A stretch of DNA of 64,000 nucleotides from Arabidopsis thaliana. Taxonomy: Eukaryota; Streptophyta; Magnoliopsida; Brassicales; Brassicaceae. Where the stretch lies: contig NC_003076.8 of assembly GCF_000001735.4 (NCBI RefSeq), positions 16,433,835 to 16,497,834 on the forward strand, in the 5' to 3' direction. A program made the position numbers and the translations under genes. Shown piece by piece: positions 24,401-34,891 of this stretch (positions are counted from its first letter, which is position 1; each line of letters opens with the position of its first letter). Under the pieces are notes generated by a model, which saw only the letters and a list, made by a program, of their open reading frames with translations, searched no databases and had not been told where the DNA came from.

Positions 24401-25364
24401 CTTGTTGTACCTGGATTAGCCAGAATCAAGACAAGATCAATGTCAGGGTTACTGGCTGCAACATCCAGAGCAAGAGAAGCTCCAATAGATTCTCCAACTA
24501 TATAAATGGGTCTATTTGGGAAACGGTAGTGCTCTGACCTAACTGTCTTCTCAATGAGCTTCCCAATATCTGAAAACAACAGTAAGATTTTCACCAACAT
24601 AAGATTACAAAACGCTAATGCGACTTCAGATAATGCTTAAGAAGCACCTCGAGCAGGAGTACGATCTTTTACTGGAAAGTGAAGGCACCATATGTCAAAT
24701 ATCCTATGATCAATAAAGATAATGAGATCATCAACAAAGAGTACATCACTAGATCTCTACTTCTCTTTCTAAAGTAACAGGAGCTGTGCACAATGAAGAG
24801 CCTATCTCAAGCTCGAAGGCAATAAATAAGATTGAATCAAACAAGACTTACTCTCCAAGCCTCTTATGCTGGCGAATGAGCCCTAATCCAGTTCCATCGA
24901 TCCCTGAAATTTTGAAAAACTAGTTTTCAACAACAATTCCCCTTCAGCCCAATCAGAATAACGAAATCAATTAAAGGAAATATCTATTTCCAGCCCTAAA
25001 TTGAAAGAAACAGACCAGGTAAGTAGAGAAGAAGAGGAGATTCAGGAGCACGTGCGCCACATTCCAACGGTGAGAACCACCGTGGCGGACCACCATCTCC
25101 GCCGTCTGAATTAACGAAATCTCCAGCTTCCGTTAAAAAATCCGTCAAACTCTTCCGTTCCTCAGGCCGTACTTCCTCTGTATACGAATACGGATTCACC
25201 GTCACCTTCAACTTCCCGCCGATTCCGAATTTCGGATTCGTAAGTCGTTGGGTTGAATTCGAGTAGAGAAAATGGAGATTATAAGCCTTTGTCGAAGCTG
25301 AGGAGAAGAAGGTGGGAGAGGTTCCATCAGTGAAACGAACAGTAGTAGTAGTAATAATCGCCAT
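21478..25364 (-). CDS. Plastid esterase/lipase-acyltransferase, phytyl ester synthase family (copy 1)
   Basis: Thirteen exons in transcript order (25016-25364, 24852-24903, 24648-24703, 24411-24569, 24020-24124, 23771-23877, 23490-23611, 23256-23364, 22927-23057, 22375-22744, 22186-22299, 21873-21958, 21478-21787) give 689 residues. It is a two-domain enzyme. The first is an alpha/beta-hydrolase with LYLPGIDGTGLG near residues 111-122 and the nucleophile motif VGESIG (Ser180). The second is a DGAT2-like acyltransferase with VGNHMLLG (His435) and FYKLLRSKAHVALYPGGVREALHRK. The Ser/Thr-rich, acid-poor N-terminus (about 50 residues) looks like a chloroplast transit peptide. Relatives PES1 and PES2 esterify phytol and make triacylglycerol in plastoglobules; substrates of this copy are unproven. 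It is tandem with the next gene and probably At5g41120. Exon phases agree throughout. Confidence 0.92.
21932..22140. repeat. Tandem duplication of about 93 bp across an intron/exon boundary
   Basis: 21932-22025 and 22048-22140 are imperfect copies, both beginning CATTTGATCAT and ending GAGTTTTAAGA. The first copy includes the last bases of exon 12 (read on minus) and its acceptor, and the second lies wholly in the preceding intron. The neighbouring paralogue has only one copy, so the duplication arose after the genes split. Confidence 0.75.
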
Positions 25365-25879
25365 AGACGATCAGAGAAAGTTGGAAGAAGGTTTTTGTTG
25401 TTTAGCTTCTTCATCTCTGATAGGTCGAACACGACAAGCTCGTGCACACGAGAAAAACGATTATAATATGCCACGTTGATTTTTTCAGTTTGAATATTTT
25501 CAAATTTGATAAATTTGCTTAAATTAAACACGACAAGCTGGTTCGGTTTGGTTAAACCAAATCTGGGTTAGTTTAACTATTTATTAATAAAACTAACCTC
25601 GAATATTACACAGTTTATTGTACATTGCAATATTCTTCACCCAACACTCCCAAAAGTTACTCAATTCTATTAAAATAGAAAATAGTCAAAATACACAAAC
25701 CTTCAAGGCTTCAACGTAAACGTTCTAGATATGTTGTAAGAACACAAACTTGCATGAATTTTTAACATAACACCCCGAACTTACTCAATTTCTACATCAA
25801 CAGCCTTGTACTTTTAGAAGTTACAATAACATATCCAAATTCCACAAAGTTAATTAAGTCACAAATCCAGTAACTAAAA
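25365..25879. promoter_or_regulatory. Promoter region of esterase copy 1 / 3' flank of copy 2
   Basis: 515 bp between two head-to-tail minus-strand genes. It must contain the copy 1 promoter and the copy 2 terminator. No clear motif or gene is visible. Confidence 0.45.
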
Positions 25880-28800
25880 TTATTGATTTCGGAGGTCAAA
25901 GGTTGGGACTTGGGAAGAGAAACCATGTGAGAAGTGATAGAGGGACCTCGCTAAAATGTTTCTATAAGGATCACCTTCTCTTTTGATCTTCAAATAGGTC
26001 ATACATCTTTCTACCTCAGACTTGACCTGCAAGTAAACCTCATGAGCTTTCTCTTTATCATTTAGCTCGTCCTCTCTACCTTCTGTGTAAATTGGTTTCC
26101 CAAAGTATACGTAAAACCGTCCCGGCATCTTGGGAACTATTCCAGGCATATGCAAATCTTGGTTTCCTACTTCTCCTTCTTCACCGTTCCTAAACATATA
26201 TTATCATCATTCCAATGTTATATAACATTCATATAATTACATTTAACAGAGAGTCGAAAACAAAACAAAGAAACAAAAACTAAATACCTCAAGTAAGTAG
26301 AGTCTTGTGATAACTCTTTTATAAGATTCTTCAGGAAAGGGATCTTCATTTGATCATTGTAATCGAAGACCACCTGAGAATCAATTCCATTTTTCAAAAG
26401 AGTTTTAAAGAATTCCAGATACTGAAACGAAAACGAAGAAGAAGAGATTTTGCTTACTTCACAGAGATCATCTTCACCAACAACCCCAAAAGGAATGATT
26501 TTTGTTCCAAATTTAGATGCGGTCCTTACAAACTCTGAATGTTCTGGCCAAAACAACTTGTATACTTCACCCTGTAGAAATGTGTCATTCTATGTAACGC
26601 TTCAAAGTTAAAACGAAGGCCAAATATGAGATATCTAATCATTACCTTTCTGTGCAAAGCTTCACGGACACCTCCAGGATACAAAACCACATGAGCCTTT
26701 GAGCGAAGTAGTTTATAGAAATTGATATTTGAGACAGGAACTGCGCCTATCATCCTAACTGAGTCGAACATATGCATATCAGGGAGTTTTGAGCCATATT
26801 TTTTGGCAAACATCACTGGATGTGCAAGTCCTCGCAACAGAATGTTCTTTTCTTTCAGGAAATGAATTGCTGCTGGACGCAATTCGGTACCAAGCAACAT
26901 GTGATTGCCAACATAGAGAACCGGTCCCTCTGAAGGTATTCCCGCAAGTGATCTTACTACTGTACCGTTATCTAGAGTTGAGAGAAAGACTGGGGAGGTT
27001 ATAGCAGTTAGCAATCTGGACCAGAAAAATAATAACAGCACTTCAGTATTTGCTTACAGTAGCAGAAGGAAATATCCTATTCTAGCTAAGTAGTACTATA
27101 CAAATATTTTCACTACATCTAAGTCAAGAAAGCGTATTACACAGAGGATATTCATTTTACCTTTGTGATTCTTCATACTCTTTGAGCTCAAATGGGGTAG
27201 GCAGAATGAAATCAGAAACGTAATCAAGCAATTTTCCACGGCGATAATAATAAGTACACTTGATGATAGTCACCAGATCTACCCCATCCTCCTGACATGA
27301 CATAAAATTATCAATCTGAAAGTTTGCTGAGCTAACTACTAGTTATAAACAGATACAAGAAAAACTTTCTTACATCAGGAAAAAGAGCACCTTACCAAAA
27401 AGAGAAGCTGTCCGTAATTCTCGAACTTACGGACTTCACAATTCGGCAATGTACAATGGAGTTTCTCAATGTCTTCCTTGTTTAGTAACCACTGATCGCG
27501 TCCACTGCAATATACAGTCTTATTAAAGCTACAACTCAGCTGCCAGCTAAGAAATTTTTTGACGAAAAAAGAGATCGCTGAACTTCTACTTATTGAAGCA
27601 GGGAAGTTTACAAGTTTATTAACCTCAAAAGTATAAGTGTTTGGGCTTTGACTGTGTACATGTGAGACTTAGCAGATGCTGAAGCAGACTTAAGCAGTTG
27701 AAGCTTCCATAGAAGTGTGTCCTTTGGAAAGATCCTAGCCAGAGTCTGTAAGAAATTTGTTTTCGTGAGTTAATCACATGAAAACATAGCTGAAACAACA
27801 AAATGAAGAACAAACAAGAGCACATTACTAGTTTAACTCTATAATCAGCAAGACAAACATGCATCTATCATTTGCTTTTCTAAAACAAAGTCTTACCGGC
27901 AGGTTAACTGAAGTTGCAAAGAGGTCTCCTAATAGCCCTCCACCGATCTGTGCGGCATCAGTTTCATTCAGCATAGTCTCGAACATTGCTGCAAACGGAT
28001 AACCTATATAATAGGAACACAGTTAGCTGTGATTTGAACCAAATCCTGACACTGGAAACCCATCTTGGAGATCGAATAAATAAAGAAGTCTCTGCATCTC
28101 ATTTGTCTTCGACTGGAAGATATACAAGGAGTTGAAAGTTCACCTTGTTCAAACCGAAAATTCTCCTCCAGGAAGCTGGGAACTCCGTCTGGCAAAATTT
28201 CCAATAGACTCGATAAAGGTTGCAACATGAAGTTGTTGACACGTGTGACTGCAACAAACAAAACGACACGCTTAAATCATAAAGTACGTAATTTTCTCAT
28301 GACACATATTTGAGCTTGAACCATCGTTCTTACATAACTTTGGCCTAGAATATCTAGAGAAACACAATAAAGGATCTCAATGATCCAGAAAAAACGAGTC
28401 TTGCTTTACCTGGATTAGCTAGAATCAAGACAAGATCAATGTCAGGGTTACTGGCTGCAACATCTAGAGCAAGACAAGCTCCAATAGATTCTCCAACTAT
28501 GTATATGGGTCTCTTTGGTAAACGGAAGTACTCTGACCTAACTGTTCTCTCAATGAGCTTCACAAGATCTGAAAACAACAGCAAGAGTTTCATCCACATA
28601 ACATTAATCCATTTGGTTTGGGATCCGTACTGAAACAACAGAGAATGCTGACAAAGAAGCACCTCGAGCAGGGGTACGATCAGTGACTGGAAAGTGAAGG
28701 CACCATATGTCAAATATCCTATGATCAAAAAGATAATGAGATCGTAAACAAAGAGTATTCAGTAGATTCCTTCTTCTTTTGAAGTCATTTTGTACTACTT

Positions 28801-29407
28801 ATTGATAAATCGAAGTTTTTTAAACATTGAAACAGGACCTGTGCACAATGGAGAGCTTATCTTAGGCTCTAAGGTAATAAAGAAGATTGAATCAAACAAG
28901 ACTTACTCTCCAAGCCTCTTATGCTGGCGAATGAGCCCTAATCCAGTACCATCGATCCCTACAATGTTGAATTCTTAGTTTTGTTAACTTCCATTGTTCC
29001 AATCAGAATAACGAATCAATCAAACGAGAATTGATTTCAGCCCTAAATTGAAAGGACGAACCAGGTAAGTAGAGAAGAAGAGGAGATTCTGGAGCGCGTG
29101 CGCCACATTCCAAGGGAGAGAACCACCGAGGTGGACCACCATCTCCGCCGTCAGATCTAACGAAATCTCTAGCTTCCACCAAAAAATCCGTCAAACTCTT
29201 CCGCTCTTCGGGCTGCGCCGCCTCCGTGTACGTATATGGATTCACCGTTGCCGTCACCTTCGGTCCGTTCCGTAGACGTCCATCGATTCCGAATTTCGGG
29301 TTCGTAAACCGATCATGCGCGACGGAGGTCAGTCGTCGGACTGAATTCCGGTAGAAAAAAGCAGTGGGGTAGATTCCATCGGCGATACAGAGTGTGGGAA
29401 CCGCCAT
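25880..29407 (-). CDS. Plastid esterase/lipase-acyltransferase, phytyl ester synthase family (copy 2)
   Basis: Thirteen exons in transcript order (29062-29407, 28907-28958, 28663-28718, 28410-28568, 28144-28248, 27897-28003, 27624-27745, 27396-27504, 27161-27291, 26646-27015, 26458-26571, 26288-26373, 25880-26189) encode 688 residues. Exons 2-13 are exactly the lengths of those in copy 1 and only exon 1 is one codon shorter, so the two genes arose by tandem duplication. Motifs are kept: LYLPGIDGTGLG, VGESIG (Ser179), VGNHMLLG and FYKLLRSKAHVVLYPGGVREALHRK. The N-terminus again resembles a transit peptide, more Arg-rich than in copy 1. All key residues survive, so it is probably active in neutral-lipid or ester synthesis in plastids, as for PES1/PES2. 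Probably At5g41130. Specificity relative to copy 1 is unknown. Confidence 0.92.
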
Positions 29408-31421
29408 CGATCAGAAAAATCCGAGATCGAGAGAAGAACGATTTCGTAGTTGAACTTCTTCATCTTCAAGAGGTGGAACGAACACAAGAAGCTCGTGTAC
29501 ACGAGAAAACAGCAGTGACTACTCCGCCATTCTTTTATCGAGGGTCCGCATTTCTGTTTGAATTTTAAAATCAATTTAGATGCTGCTGTTGGAATTTGGC
29601 ACGGTTTAAATTTAGGGTAACTTATGACTGTTAATATTATAATTTATATTATTTTATATTTTAGAAATATAAATATCAAAATATATATTTTTTTTTTGAC
29701 ATTAGCTTTTGTATTAGATATTTGTTGTAACATGGTCACGATGTAAATTATTAACAATTAGAAAGGGAACATAAGAATCGATGAAAAAAAAGAAGAAGAG
29801 AGGGAACGTAAGAATGAAAGTAAAAGCTATAATTATTAGGTAATCCATATCTGGCTAGTGTATCTACAGTCTTGTTGGAGAATGTTGGATCTATGCTAAA
29901 ACAAAAACTGACATTTTTTCTTGGCATTGGTTTTCGGGTGTAAAAACCTATATTGCAAAAAATATGAGATTCAAAAGCTTAAAGTCCGTTGCAAACTAAT
30001 CGACAGTCATCTTTTCGTTTTGCGATTCTTCACATATAGGAATCCAAAAGTTGTTTGCAGCTATATCCTCTCACCAATTCTCCAAGATTTTGGAAGTATA
30101 CTAAAAAGGGACACTGGTTTTGGGTGATGATATGTTGTGGTCTGTTATAAAAGGGCATAATTTCAAAACAGATATAGTTGGTAAATTTGTAAAGAATCCT
30201 TTTTGGATATACAAGAAGAGGCAGCTCACAGTTCACACCACCTCTCTAAGAGTTTCAATGTTGGTAAGAAGCATGTTTGTCATCTCAGTGATGTTAATCC
30301 CATATATTTTTGGACACTTGTAACCTTTAGTTTATTTGATAAACTATCAAATTTTGGTATATTTGATGAATCGTTGCAATATTTGCCCTTTATAAAATAT
30401 TTTTGAGGATATCAATTAAAGTTAAATTTGTTCAATTAGAGTTGTATATTGTCACCATGTTTTACTCGTGTTTATAATCACAAACTCTTCGTTCCAATAC
30501 TTATATCTTTTACAAATGGTGTCTATTTAAACTTTCATGTATCTTAACTTTATATATATATTTTTTATTTTCTTAGAAAAATTGTGTATATTTATTATTA
30601 CTTTTTGTTTGATACATTTTCATATAAATTTGTACTTTTAACTATATAGCATTCATTTATACATTTTGTTATCTATATCATCATTTGTTTCCTAAATAAC
30701 TGTCAATTTTTGTTTTTTTGTTTTTTTCGAGGATTGTATGTCGTTAACATAACACAGTCTTAAATGTTTGTGTCTGTTTATCATAATGTTTTAATGAGTA
30801 TATTTATGTATTTCTATCATAATTGTTTAAGAAATTAAAAATTGCGTCTACTCATTTTATTTTTTTCTAATAATTTTTACTTATGGTTGCATTTTTTCAC
30901 CATCATGGTTTCTAATGTAATATTATAAATCTTAATAAATGCTTGAGAGTCAGAGTAAGCTATTTGTAACATTAAGCATTTTACCTTTAATTTTTTAAAA
31001 GATATAAGGCCCAATAGTAGTAAGAGCTCATAAGACCGTTTGTATTTCTGAGGTTTATTTCTTCTCTCAAAAAGAACCGCGGCGATTCGATTGAACCAAC
31101 CGGTTAGAAAAACCGAACCGGTGAAGTGGCTCAAAAAATGGATTAAAGGTGCTTCACGTGGGCAGATTGGGTTGTCGCTCATGTGAGCACTACTTGATAT
31201 GCTCGTAATCATTACACATCCTTTTACTTATTATTTATTTTCTCACTACATCATTAATCTATAGCACTAAAACATTTGACAAAAAGAATTATACATTAGA
31301 TTCTTCATCAGAGCCACACTAATAGTACAGTTTGTTTAATCTTTGTGCAAAAGAAAAAGTAGTACAACAGTTTGTTTAATCTTCGCATATGATTTCATTT
31401 GCCGATTTATTATATGAACTA

Positions 31422-31478
31422 AATACAAAGTTATGTTCTTTTTTTTTTTTTGAGCAACAATACAAAGTTATGTTCTTT
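31422..31478. repeat. Poly(T) scar flanked by exact 20-bp direct repeats
   Basis: AATACAAAGTTATGTTCTTT stands at 31422-31441 and again, without mismatch, at 31459-31478. Between them is only T(10)GAGCAAC. On the minus strand this reads as seven bases of an element end (GTTGCTC) followed by poly(A), enclosed by a target-site-sized duplication. Confidence 0.75.
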
Positions 31479-32992
31479 ATGAAAACATAGTAATAAATAA
31501 ATAAAATACTTTTGTGTGGTTTTAACCAAAACATCTTAGATTATAAAAATATATTTTGATGATTATTAAAGTGATGAATTCAATATTACTATAGTAATAA
31601 AAGTCACTAGTGTTTTGAGAAATTTCCAAAAAATAAAAAAGTCATCAACGTTGTAATTATAAAAATAAATAAAATCATTTCCAACTAATCCTTTTTAGGT
31701 ATATAAGTATATTCAAACAATTAATTTGATCGGTGACTTTGTAAAACTGTGAAATATTGTTTTATAATGTGCTTAGTGAATTATTTACCAGTCACATTCT
31801 GCATGTCTCAAGAGATTAGATGAGTGACATTTTATGACGTAACACAATAATGTTATTTATACGTTTACAAGAATGAAAAAAAAAATATCTATTCATCATT
31901 TGTAAGCACACATGAGAGGATTAAAGCTTTACAGAGGAAAGGAAATGTCACTTTTACTGTCACATGCTGAAAGTGAGAAATGGCTGAGAGAGAATTATTT
32001 GTTGAATTATACTTATCTTATTTCTCAAGCCATCAACCAATAATAAGAATTAAGAAATAAAGACTAGTATCAAATCTTATATTGGTGGTGTAATGCTGAT
32101 GACCTCTTAGCCACTCCGTTTGGCTTCTTCTGGCATAGAGATATCGTGAAATATATATGTAGACTAATGAGTCCAAAAATTGGATTGGTGCATTAATTAT
32201 CATGTTAAAAATTTAAGATGCAACCTATCTAGAGTGAAACATATATATACTTTGATATAGAACTATGGTTGGTGTGGACTCGATACTGAAACATATAAAT
32301 ATGATTAATTCGATTGTTAGGTTTGGATGGTGCAATCAATATGCTAAATGATTCTAGTATAAGTAATCTAATTCTTACTAACTTTGTAGCTGCAAAATGT
32401 ATATTCTAGTATAAATATATTTCTTATTATACATTCTCAAACATGCACATCGTAAAATGTTAATTTTGATATATTAAGATGTTTAAAACTAAAGGCACCA
32501 AAACCCACCAAAAAAATTTAAGAGTCTATAATAGATTGTGTGTTTCACAAATTTGGTATACTGTGTTTGATTGCTTGGATTAATGCTTATAGAATATTAA
32601 GACAAAATTAACATTTATAGCAATAGTTGGTGTGTCATGTCAAGTAAACTTATGTTGTTAGCTGTCAGATTGAAGCAGATAGATAGAGAAAAATCTTTTG
32701 CGAAGCAGTTAGGTATCTGACGTTGGGGCACTCCGTGACTTCATTTATGATTTGTTTTTATGAACTCTGGTCTATGGCATCGAATTATAGTCGATTTTTA
32801 GAGGGAATATAATGTACAAACCTACAAGAAAAATTAAACAAAAACACAACTCTAATTATTATTCAATTGTAGAATTTACAAGAAGACATTTTTATTAGGT
32901 TTTGTAGTTTTTTTTTAATGAAAACACTTAAACCTGCCCTAAAAACCAAACAAACAAACAAATGAAACAAAAAAAAAAATGGATATAACTAC

Positions 32993-33035
32993 TACGTACG
33001 AGCTTTTTTTTTTTTAATACAATTACATACGAGCT
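32993..33035. repeat. Poly(T) scar flanked by 12-bp direct repeats
   Basis: TACGTACGAGCT (32993-33004) and TACATACGAGCT (33024-33035) flank eleven T followed by AATACAAT. One mismatch separates the repeats. The layout is as at 31422 and 49012. Confidence 0.5.
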
Positions 33036-33475
33036 ATATGGACTATAACATATTAATTGTTTTTGTGTAGCTATGTAAATCTTTATTTAGCATATAGAAG
33101 TGCACCTAAATTAGGTAACATATCCTCCTTTTTAGTTTCATACATTAAAAAATAGTAATTTCTTAAAGATCAAATAATAAATAAGAAGTCCGAAATAAAG
33201 AAAAAATGGACCTTAAATTCTATTTTTCAAATGAAATACTTTCATAAAATTAAATTCAACTAATACCACAAAGACACCAAGTTTTTGGTAGTATCCCAAA
33301 AGGCCTATCAATGAATTATTTTTTTTGTTATTAATTTTTAGTTAATTTTGTTGTATAAGCTACCAAGAAAAATACAGCTGCTTATATACCCCACAAGTAT
33401 TGGAATTTAGAACGAAAAGACAAAATAATAACTATAAGGTTTTGATGTCACACATCTTATGAATTGGCATGTTCC

Positions 33476-33901
33476 ATGTCCGATCTAACCAATGATGGCT
33501 TTAATTGCTTTTGTAAAATAAAAAGGACTGGCAAAACTATGCCGCATAATTTTCGCAATGATCAAATTTCTAATCGTGGTTGGTTAAACATAATATTCTC
33601 TGGTAAATTTATAAATAGTTATGATGATATCCAAAAGTGGTTAAAAAGTAAAAATAATAATTACATAGACATTAACGTTAAAGTTGACTATTTCCTTATA
33701 AGAAAAAAAAATGACCGTTGCCTATTTTATTGTACCATCATCGAGACCAACGACCATGCATACATTTATGTAACTGACTATACTACCTCTACTAGCCCGC
33801 TTTACGAAAGTGACATTGTCACAGCAGTTGGAGGGCAAACATGTCATTACAATCTTGATTGGTCACTGTTCCCTCCACCCAAAACATTCATTTTTCAATA
33901 A
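33476..33901 (+). CDS. Orphan single-exon ORF, 141 codons, function unknown
   Basis: An ATG-initiated frame of 141 residues, the longest in a 5-kb AT-rich region, ending in FPPPKTFIFQ. A TATATA at 33383-33388 lies about 90 bp upstream and AATAAA-like words lie at and just after the stop, so a small transcription unit is possible. The composition is protein-like (Trp, Cys, Tyr and charged residues well distributed). It holds cysteines in FNCFCKIK, CLFYC and GGQTCHY, but I recognise no domain, signal peptide or membrane segment. The frame opens 12 bases earlier without a Met. It may be a lineage-specific gene or the remnant of a transposon-carried gene. I do not assign a function. Confidence 0.4.
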   Translation: MSDLTNDGFNCFCKIKRTGKTMPHNFRNDQISNRGWLNIIFSGKFINSYDDIQKWLKSKNNNYIDINVKVDYFLIRKKNDRCLFYCTIIETNDHAYIYVTDYTTSTSPLYESDIVTAVGGQTCHYNLDWSLFPPPKTFIFQ

Positions 33902-34891
33902 AAAAATGATAATATTAAATAAATAAATAAAGCTAATTTTCCACTATATGAAAAAAAAATTGTGGTGCGTACCGTTTCAGTAGAGTGTAAGATTTATTAT
34001 TTTAATTGAGTATACAAAAGATCTTGTTTCCAAATCTGTCGGTACAATTTTTTTATACATATATTCCTATTATAATTTATTTATAGCTAAAATTACATTA
34101 AAATGCAATAGTATTGTGTGTATATTGTAGAAACAAAAAGTTAACTATGATCTTAATGGCGGCAAATATAATTATATAACCACAATAAACAAGTTACATA
34201 CTCGACAAATGTAGAATGAAAAATTAATAAAAATGATAAAATTGAATAAGCAATATTCTACAAAATAAATACTACTAGTTTTGACTTTTGACTTTTGACT
34301 CGTTACATTAAAAACCTAAAACCTATTCTCTGGCACTAAAAACAGATTCGGGTACCACCAACTAGAGCAGCCTATTTTACAAGAAATCACAAAATTAATT
34401 AATGTGATAAACTAAATTACTTTGTTTTCCGTCAATTGATAAACTGATTTAATGATGTTTATTGATAAACTAATTATTTCTTCGGTTTGGTGATACAACA
34501 TTACTATTTATGATTTTTGTTTATCTAATGTTATAAAGAAAGTTATTAAAAGAAAAAAAACGTATCGTCTCGCTCGCTCTCTTTAGATCTGCTTTTCGTT
34601 TTTGTTTGTCCCATTTATAAAAAAATCAACTGGTGGGAGCTAACGCTCGCGTCTTCTTCCTCTTGACGTTATTGGAATTCGTAGTCGTTCCGATTCACTG
34701 AGCCGACTCGGCGTAGTAGTAGTAGTTTACTACTGGTGATGTGTTGTTCTAGCTGTTTGTGATGATCAATTTCTCTACATTGGACTGAAGAAGAGAGTAG
34801 TGTTGATAAATGGCTGGTTCTCAGCGACAATGCTCGGAGCTCCGGTGAGAAATCCTGTTTCTACGGCGATCAAGCACACTCGACGGTGGAG
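33902..34891. other. Intergenic region and leader of the NT-C2 coiled-coil gene
   Basis: AT-rich to about 34550, then more balanced sequence that is probably the 5' UTR. The leader carries two short upstream ORFs: 34739-34762 (7 codons plus stop) and 34810-34848 (12 codons plus stop). No other feature seen. Confidence 0.5.

Larger units (their letters stand above)
29408..33475. other. Long AT-rich gene-poor region
   Basis: About 4 kb with no gene I recognise. Frames at 29921-30406 and 30877-31212 lack family motifs, overlap on both strands and have no supporting splice structure. A less AT-rich patch at 31060-31200 carries ACCGGTT and CACGTG words. Two poly(T) scars with direct repeats occur (31422-31478 and 32993-33035). 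Confidence 0.5.

Noticed and set aside
29640..30410. Possible LINE/RNase H remnant on minus (a VDTLARYGL-like stretch) and several frames of about 67 codons
   Set aside because: Only one short motif resembles the family, with stops in all frames around it; not enough to call a transposon.
30877..31212. 111-codon minus frame
   Set aside because: No domain, Leu/Lys-rich from AT-rich composition, no promoter or splice support.
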